Translations under genes and position numbers: made by a program | The notes under the pieces: generated by a model | What the model was told of the DNA's origin: nothing | The model's database searches: none | What the model saw: the letters and a program-made list of their open reading frames with translations, nothing else | Origin: Eubacterium sp. | GTDB taxonomy: Bacteria > Bacillota > Clostridia > Oscillospirales > Acutalibacteraceae | DNA: 10,175 nt | Direction: 5' to 3' | Assembly: GCA_024696725.1 (NCBI GenBank) | Contig: JAILGO010000043.1 | Coordinates: forward strand, 1-10,175 | Shown here: positions 6,495 through 10,175 of the stretch, piece after piece | Numbering within the stretch: the stretch's first letter is position 1 | Layout: every line of letters begins with the position of its first letter

Positions 6495-7241
6495 CTAATT
6501 ACCGTAGTACTTTGTATTTTTTATTAACTCCTTCATTTCCGCAAGAATCTGAAGGTTTTCCATAGACTGACCGTTTATTCCGTCGAGCTTCGATATTTCA
6601 AGCATAAGGTTATCAAGCAGAGTAATTATTACCTCGTTCTGTCTGATAATCCCGTCAACATAGGAAAGATGCTCGCCGTAAATCTGAATCTTAAGCTGCT
6701 TGCTGTCCTCGGGGAGCGCAAGCTCGTTGCGAAGGAGCTTATGGTACTCCTCCTCGTCGAACACTCCGATTCGGTTAATCGCCTTTTTTATATTCTCATA
6801 GAACAGACCTACGACCTCGTTTATTGTAGTTGTAAACTTGATATAGGTAAGCTCCGTCTTTTCAAAATTCTGTTCAAGTATTACGCCGAGACTTGCCTGT
6901 TTAGGCGAAATTCTGTTAATCTGGCCTATCAGAACAGAAATGTAATTAGCGAATTCCTTTTTATACAAGAGGCTCTGAAGGCTTCTTATATAATCCTTAG
7001 GGCTCTTAAGCTCTTCGCCGTCAACAAGCTTTACCTTCTTCGGCTTCGGCGGGACAAGAATTCTGTAATTTACGGTTATAAACAGCAGTATCGCCGCAAG
7101 GACGACAAGCAGGAAGATTAATTTAGTTCCGATACCCGGAGCCGACATATTCACTCCGAGAAAGCCGTCGGAAATAATAAATATACACGCGCCCGAAAGC
7201 AAAAGATTAAATACAAGAAGTTTAAAAAGTTTTCTTTTCAT
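6495..7241 (-). CDS. XpaC-like membrane protein (5-bromo-4-chloroindolyl phosphate hydrolysis family, tentative)
   Basis: The 248-residue protein has two hydrophobic segments (about 5-24 and 40-62) joined by a short loop, then a basic PPKPKKVK stretch and about 180 helical, charged residues. This suggests a membrane hairpin with a cytoplasmic helical domain. There is no obvious catalytic motif. The architecture and its place beside a TelA gene match the Bacillus xpaC-yaaN pair. The family name comes from a colony-staining phenotype and says little about function. ATG 7239-7241 has a strong AGGAGGT at 7248-7254, six bases away, and a promoter at 7262-7290. It is the first gene of the three-gene operon. 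The XpaC assignment is inferred mostly from architecture and context; a profile search would settle it. Confidence 0.55.
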   Translation of the reverse strand: MKRKLFKLLVFNLLLSGACIFIISDGFLGVNMSAPGIGTKLIFLLVVLAAILLFITVNYRILVPPKPKKVKLVDGEELKSPKDYIRSLQSLLYKKEFANYISVLIGQINRISPKQASLGVILEQNFEKTELTYIKFTTTINEVVGLFYENIKKAINRIGVFDEEEYHKLLRNELALPEDSKQLKIQIYGEHLSYVDGIIRQNEVIITLLDNLMLEISKLDGINGQSMENLQILAEMKELIKNTKYYGN

Positions 7242-7261
7242 ATTTATACCTCCTATCTCCG

Positions 7262-7290
7262 ATTATATCACAGTACCCGAAGAATAGCAA
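7262..7290 (-). promoter_or_regulatory. Promoter of the XpaC/vWA/TelA operon
   Basis: On the minus strand TTGCTA (7290-7285) and a perfect TATAAT (7267-7262) are 17 bases apart, and TGA directly precedes the -10, giving an extended -10. The expected start near 7255 falls at the edge of the AGGAGGT ribosome binding site, so the leader would be very short. The promoter fills the 50-base gap after the DUF1836 stop codon and shows that the operon need not depend on the regulator's transcript. Confidence 0.62.
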
Positions 7291-7291
7291 T

Positions 7292-7819
7292 TTAATACGC
7301 CCTGCTTTTCATATTTTCAAAACGGACTTCCGCGCTTTTTTTATACTCCGAAGCGATATAGGCGTTTACCATCACGCACAGAGCGTCGGTAAGGCGGGAG
7401 TAAGCGCTTTCGCTCGGCGGTATATAATCGCCGAGACAATCGCGAACGGTATCCTCAATACCGTTTTCCGGAGAAACCTTAACCTTGTCAATAATAACGC
7501 AGAAGTATTCAAGCAGCTTATCCTCGGATATTATATCGTCGCTTTCGTCGTCGGCGCTGCCGTTTACCATTTTCATAAGCTCACCGATGCTCTCGATTTT
7601 CATACTGTCTCTTATAAGTGAAATCAGCATAATTCTCGAAAGATGGCGAACGCGGTATTTTTTATTTACAGGTCTTGCGACGAAGCCGCGTTTCACCCAG
7701 TTCTGAACGGTCGAGGGCTCAAGTCCCGTAATCGAGCATACCTGAGAGAGAGTCAATCCGTCAGCCGCTTTTATAAGCGGACGGAAGCTGTCGGGAGCAT
7801 AATTTTTTAAATGTGGCAT
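7292..7819 (-). CDS. DUF1836 family helix-turn-helix regulator
   Basis: The 175-residue product starts MPHLKNYAPD. It has an N-terminal MerR-like helix-turn-helix (about 22-64: LTLSQVCSITGLEPSTVQNWVKRG followed by the basic KKYRVRHL), then a hydrophobic helix RIMLISLIRDS and an acidic, helical C-terminal region. This is the DUF1836 pattern, of unknown target. The frame stays open to 7987, but the longer start is rejected: a consensus promoter (7847-7875) lies inside that extension, and the ATG at 7817-7819 has AGGTGA a few bases upstream. A palindrome over the -35 region suggests that it, or another regulator, controls this promoter. The next gene downstream has its own promoter. No terminator is visible between them, so read-through into the XpaC operon is possible. 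Confidence 0.85.
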   Translation of the reverse strand: MPHLKNYAPDSFRPLIKAADGLTLSQVCSITGLEPSTVQNWVKRGFVARPVNKKYRVRHLSRIMLISLIRDSMKIESIGELMKMVNGSADDESDDIISEDKLLEYFCVIIDKVKVSPENGIEDTVRDCLGDYIPPSESAYSRLTDALCVMVNAYIASEYKKSAEVRFENMKSRAY

Positions 7820-7846
7820 ATTTTCACCTGCTTTCGAGTTTACCTG

Positions 7847-7875
7847 ATTATACCACAAGTTCACTTGACTGTCAA
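7847..7875 (-). promoter_or_regulatory. Near-perfect consensus promoter of the DUF1836 gene
   Basis: TTGACA (7875-7870) and TATAAT (7852-7847) match consensus in all positions, with a 17-base spacer and TGG just before the -10 (extended -10). The predicted start is near 7840, about 20 bases before the ATG at 7819. Such a strong promoter for a regulator implies repression most of the time, which fits the overlapping palindrome. Confidence 0.88.
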
Positions 7876-7877
7876 GT
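7856..7877. promoter_or_regulatory. Putative operator: three alternating ACTTG half-sites over the -35 and spacer
   Basis: ACTTGAC-T-GTCAAGT at 7863-7877 is a perfect 15-base palindrome containing the -35 hexamer. A further CAAGT at 7856-7860 forms a second palindrome with the same middle half-site (CAAGT-TC-ACTTG). A dimer bound here would block RNA polymerase. Because the spacer is already 17 bases, MerR-style spacer distortion is not needed and simple repression is more likely. The bound protein is inferred, not shown; autoregulation by the DUF1836 protein is the obvious candidate. Confidence 0.65.
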
Positions 7878-7908
7878 ATATTCTTATGAACGGATTGTAA
7901 ATTTGCAT

Positions 7909-7934
7909 AAAAAAGGCGGCGTATTTTTACGCCG
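7909..7934 (-). terminator. Second hairpin downstream of lysC, terminator-like
   Basis: CGGCGTA (7917-7923) and TACGCCG (7928-7934) form a 7-bp stem with a 4-base loop. On the minus strand CC and then six T follow (7914-7909). On the plus strand GTCTTTTT follows, so it may act both ways. It lies just before the DUF1836 promoter and would insulate it from lysC read-through. Confidence 0.68.
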
Positions 7935-7967
7935 GTCTTTTTCGATTGACAGAAAGATTTATATTTT

Positions 7968-8018
7968 ACAATCCCTCCACCGCTCACGCGGTCCCCCTCC
8001 CTTTACACAAGGGAGGCT
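7968..8018 (+). repeat. Dispersed intergenic repeat, copy B (about 51 bp)
   Basis: It has the same orientation and outer blocks as copy A (3527-3578): ACAATCCCTCC at 7968-7978 and the 23-base block with the CCTCCCTT/AAGGGAGG stem at 7996-8018. The variable middle here forms a clean 5-bp hairpin ACCGC-TCAC-GCGGT (7979-7992). As with copy A, it lies a few bases beyond the terminator of a minus-strand operon. Confidence 0.85.
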
Positions 8019-8025
8019 TTCAATT

Positions 8026-8051
8026 AAAAACGGACGTCAAAAGACGTCCGT
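8026..8051 (-). terminator. Strong intrinsic terminator of the hom-lysC operon
   Basis: ACGGACGTC (8030-8038) and GACGTCCGT (8043-8051) form a perfect 9-bp stem with loop AAAA. On the minus strand it is followed by a run of five T (8030-8026, the first shared with the stem). It starts 10 bases after the aspartate kinase stop codon. Confidence 0.92.
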
Positions 8052-8061
8052 ACTGTATTTA

Positions 8062-8535
8062 TTAATCGTTAGGGATAAAGGCTTTATGAACGGCGGAAAC
8101 CGCGCGGTCAGCCTCTTCAACGTCAATGATTACCGAAATCTTTATTTCGGAGGTGGAAATCATCTTGATATTAATTCCCCTGTCGTAGAGCGCTTCAAAC
8201 ATTTTTGTAGCGGTACCGGGATGGCTTTCCATACCCGCGCCGACGATTGAAACCTTAGCGACGCTTGTATCGCAAACAATTTCGGCTCCGTCGAGGATAT
8301 CCAAATCCTTTAGAAGCTCAACGGCAACGGGACCGTTTTCCTTACTTACGCTGAAAACGATATCCTTTGTTGAATTTCTTCCGAAGGACTGAAGAATTAT
8401 ATCTACGTTAATCTGCTTCTGTGAAAGCTTATCGAACACCTTGAAAGCAACTCCCGGGCTGTCCTGAACGCCGAGAACCGAAACAAGGGCTACGTCCGTA
8501 TCGTTAGTTACGCCGCGAATTAACATTTTTTCCAT
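8062..8535 (-). CDS. Probable short (beta) subunit of aspartate kinase from an in-frame internal start
   Basis: Codon 246 of the aspartate kinase gene is an ATG (8533-8535) preceded at 7 bases by AAGGAGGT. Initiation there would give a 157-residue protein, starting MEKMLIRGV, made only of the two ACT domains. Bacillus subtilis LysC is known to be made as overlapping alpha and beta chains from one gene, with the beta start in a similar place. Here the signal is better than that of the full-length start. The kinase residues are absent, so this chain would be regulatory only. Its production is inferred from sequence. Confidence 0.72.
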   Translation of the reverse strand: MEKMLIRGVTNDTDVALVSVLGVQDSPGVAFKVFDKLSQKQINVDIILQSFGRNSTKDIVFSVSKENGPVAVELLKDLDILDGAEIVCDTSVAKVSIVGAGMESHPGTATKMFEALYDRGINIKMISTSEIKISVIIDVEEADRAVSAVHKAFIPND

Positions 8536-9270
8536 TTTTGTTACCTCCTTAACGATTGTACCCGGAACCGGGTTAAGAGATGAGAGAACCTCGAGCTTAA
8601 TCGAATATTTTTTAGCCATTTCAACCGAGCGGTTATTCAGAACCTGAGCGCCGAGCGTCGCAAGCTCAAGCATTTCGTCATAAGTGATTTCCTTAAGCTT
8701 CTTTGCGCCCTCGACCTTTCGCGGGTCGGCGGTATACACGCCCTCAACGTCGGTAAAAATCTGGCACTTGTCGGCACGCAGCGCCGCCGCGATTGCAACA
8801 GCCGAGGTATCCGAGCCGCCTCTTCCGAGGGTTGTAAGGTCGTCGTAACGGTTAATTCCCTGGAAGCCTGCGACAACGACTATATTACGCTTGGCAAGCT
8901 CCGCCTGAAGACGGTTGGGACGGATATTCTTAATCCTTGCGGCGCCGTATACGGAATTCGTATTAAAGCCTGCCTGCCAGCCGAGAAGGCTTATAACGGG
9001 ATAGCCGAGGCTTTCTATCGCCATAGCGAGAAGAGAAATAGAAATCTGCTCGCCTGCAGCAAGAAGCTGGTCAAGCTCTCTTTTCGGAGCCTTCGGGTTA
9101 ATCTCTTTAGCTTTGTCTATAAGGTCGTCGGTTGTGTCGCCCTGAGCGGAGACAACAACAACAACGTCGTTTCCTTCTTTATAAGTATCGCATACAATTT
9201 TAGCTACATTCATCACGCGTTCGGCGTCAGCAACTGACGAGCCGCCGAACTTCTGTACAATCAGAGACAT
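8062..9270 (-). CDS. lysC: Aspartate kinase (monofunctional, ACT-regulated)
   Basis: Aspartate kinase phosphorylates L-aspartate, the first step to lysine, threonine and methionine. The 402 residues match the Bacillus-type alpha subunit. The kinase domain has IVQKFGGSSV (4-13), GRGGSDTSA (149-157) and FTDVEGVYTADPR (172-184). Two ACT domains follow (about 260-330 and 337-400), with QDSPGVAFKVF and MESHPGTATKMF at their effector-binding turns and MISTSEIKISV near the end. ATG 9268-9270 has AAAGGAG nine bases upstream. The gene follows homoserine dehydrogenase by 32 bases and ends at a strong terminator. Allosteric feedback by lysine and/or threonine is expected from the ACT pair; which one cannot be read here. 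An internal start for a short subunit is listed separately. Confidence 0.96.
   Translation of the reverse strand: MSLIVQKFGGSSVADAERVMNVAKIVCDTYKEGNDVVVVVSAQGDTTDDLIDKAKEINPKAPKRELDQLLAAGEQISISLLAMAIESLGYPVISLLGWQAGFNTNSVYGAARIKNIRPNRLQAELAKRNIVVVAGFQGINRYDDLTTLGRGGSDTSAVAIAAALRADKCQIFTDVEGVYTADPRKVEGAKKLKEITYDEMLELATLGAQVLNNRSVEMAKKYSIKLEVLSSLNPVPGTIVKEVTKMEKMLIRGVTNDTDVALVSVLGVQDSPGVAFKVFDKLSQKQINVDIILQSFGRNSTKDIVFSVSKENGPVAVELLKDLDILDGAEIVCDTSVAKVSIVGAGMESHPGTATKMFEALYDRGINIKMISTSEIKISVIIDVEEADRAVSAVHKAFIPND
8543..8550 (-). promoter_or_regulatory. Strong internal Shine-Dalgarno sequence in lysC
   Basis: AAGGAGGT on the minus strand, spelled by the codons for Lys-Glu-Val, lies 7 bases before the in-frame ATG at 8533-8535. 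It is the strongest match to the anti-Shine-Dalgarno inside any coding region that I noticed here. Confidence 0.8.
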
Positions 9271-9302
9271 ACAGCTTTTCTCCTTTCAGCAGAAAATTGT
9301 TA

Positions 9303-10175
9303 TTAATAGTCGGTTACCTTGATAATGTTTATTACGTTAAGAGCTTCAAGCTTTTTCCTGAGAGCGTTTTCCGTCATTGAGTCGGTAATAAAGGCTGACT
9401 CGTCGGCGGGCTTACCCGTTCTTGTAAGGAATTTTACGTCGCCGAAGATTCTCTTTATTTCGCCCTCGCCGGCTTTAGCGCGGACGTAAAACGGCATACT
9501 GATAAGCTCTCTGTGGTCAATAACATAGCTTTCGCTTCCCGCGTCCCAGCCGAAAATCTTTCTTCTCCGGGTATGCTTAGCGGCGTCGACCATATCGGCG
9601 ACTACTGCAGAAGCGGTAGGATATTTACCCGCGCCGGGACCGTAGAAGCACACGTCGCCCACGGCGTCGCCTCTTACGAGGATTGCGTTAAACACGCCGT
9701 TAACGCTTGCAAGCTGGCTGCCTTTAAATACTACGGCAGGGCTTACAAAGGCGGCAATCTCGTTCTCGTTCAGATACTTAATCTGGCCGAGAAGCTTTAT
9801 AACGCCGCTCACGGACGAGATATACGCTACGTCCTCAAGGGTGATATTTGTAATTCCCTCGGTTTCAACCTGGTTTGGATATACGTGCTTTCCGAACGCG
9901 AGAGAGGCAAGGATACACACCTTACGGCAGGCGTCGAAGCCCTCGATATCGGCTGTCGGGTCCTTTTCGGCGTAGCCGTTATCCTGAGCAAGCTTAAGCG
10001 CGCCGTCGAAGCTCATACCCTCTTCTATCATTTTAGTAAGAATAAAGTTTGTCGTTCCGTTAAGGATACCCGCAACGCCCTCGATATTATTAGCGGCGAG
10101 GCACTGGTCCATAGGACGGATAATCGGTATTCTGCCGCCGACGGAAGCTTCAAACACTCGATGGCTCGCGGGATT
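9303..10175 (-). CDS. hom: Homoserine dehydrogenase, N-terminal part cut by the window edge
   Basis: The enzyme reduces aspartate semialdehyde to homoserine with NAD(P)H, on the way to threonine and methionine. The frame is open to the right edge (290 residues seen); a GTG at 10155-10157 lies inside the gene and is not its start. The visible part begins shortly before FEASVGGRIPII, then has GILNGTTNFILTKM and GYAEKDPTADIEGFDACRKV, whose last Asp and Lys fit the catalytic pair of the family. YGPGAGKYPTASAVVADM follows. The NAD-binding Rossmann domain lies outside. After the catalytic domain come only about 65 residues forming a short ACT-like region (PFYVRAK to IIKVTDY) without the usual PGVL-type turn. 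It lies 32 bases before lysC in the same direction, so the two form an aspartate-pathway operon whose promoter is outside the window. Confidence 0.94.
   Translation of the reverse strand, partial: NPASHRVFEASVGGRIPIIRPMDQCLAANNIEGVAGILNGTTNFILTKMIEEGMSFDGALKLAQDNGYAEKDPTADIEGFDACRKVCILASLAFGKHVYPNQVETEGITNITLEDVAYISSVSGVIKLLGQIKYLNENEIAAFVSPAVVFKGSQLASVNGVFNAILVRGDAVGDVCFYGPGAGKYPTASAVVADMVDAAKHTRRRKIFGWDAGSESYVIDHRELISMPFYVRAKAGEGEIKRIFGDVKFLTRTGKPADESAFITDSMTENALRKKLEALNVINIIKVTDY

Noticed and set aside
1160..6565. Many plus-strand open frames opposite the minus-strand genes (for example 4071-4457, 5354-5725, 6669-7121)
   Set aside because: They are antisense shadows of well-supported genes, with no recognisable domain or ribosome binding site.
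7946..7966. Plus-strand promoter from TTGACA at 7946-7951 and TATATT nearby
   Set aside because: The spacing is about 9 bases, far too short, and no plus-strand gene follows.
7820..7987. N-terminal extension of the DUF1836 frame to a start at 7987 (231 aa)
   Set aside because: The extension crosses the gene's own consensus promoter, an operator-like palindrome, a terminator hairpin and part of repeat copy B. The ATG at 7819 has a suitable ribosome binding site.
7813..8250. Plus-strand open frame containing the peptide PPPFTQGRL, and a similar one at 3403-3711
   Set aside because: The shared peptide is just the translation of the intergenic repeat. Both frames run antisense into real genes and lack ribosome binding sites.
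1093..9270. lysS and lysC as a co-regulated lysine cluster
   Set aside because: They belong to different operons with separate promoters or terminators, and two unrelated transcription units lie between them.
1..10175. CRISPR array, prophage, insertion sequence or tRNA
   Set aside because: There are no regularly spaced direct repeats, transposase or phage genes, or cloverleaf-like sequence in the gaps, all of which are short and otherwise explained.

Overview
The window looks like chromosome of a gut-type Clostridia bacterium, most likely near Oscillospiraceae/Ruminococcus. This rests on the gene families (a DUF1836 regulator, XpaC/TelA genes, greA-lysS, GH4 and GH43 glycosidases), strong AGGAGG-type ribosome binding sites, simple intrinsic terminators, and two copies of a short intergenic repeat of a kind I associate with such genomes. 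I see no phage, insertion sequence, CRISPR array, tRNA or rRNA. Except for a gene end at the left edge, everything is on the minus strand, so transcription runs right to left.

Reading in the direction of transcription: (1) 10175-8062, the 3' part of homoserine dehydrogenase followed by aspartate kinase, an amino-acid operon for the aspartate pathway. Aspartate kinase carries a strong internal ribosome binding site, so it probably makes a full-length and a short subunit. The operon ends in a strong terminator, a repeat copy and a second hairpin. (2) 7877-7292, a DUF1836 helix-turn-helix regulator. Its near-consensus promoter is covered by a palindromic site that looks like an operator. (3) 7290-3580, a three-gene operon with its own promoter: a two-TM XpaC-like protein, a membrane-anchored protein joining a solute-binding-like region to a von Willebrand A domain, and a TelA-family protein, closed by a terminator. 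(4) The second repeat copy, then a sigma-A type promoter at 3503-3475 driving greA and lysS. The lysyl-tRNA synthetase has an extra 117-residue N-terminal region that looks like a complete tandem-repeat YegP/DUF1508 protein fused in frame. (5) After a hairpin terminator, a cytoplasmic GH43-like glycosidase. It converges on the C-terminal end of a GH4 glycosidase on the plus strand, and a short hairpin separates the two.

The amino-acid, transcription/translation and sugar genes are ordinary housekeeping. The less ordinary parts are the YegP-LysRS fusion, the XpaC/SBP-vWA/TelA operon as a possible envelope or stress module of unknown function, the operator-like palindrome before the DUF1836 gene, the internal aspartate kinase start, and the matching placement of both repeats directly after terminators. 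All intergenic stretches are below 300 bases; the two longest (3431-3616 and 7820-8061) are explained by promoters, repeats and terminators.
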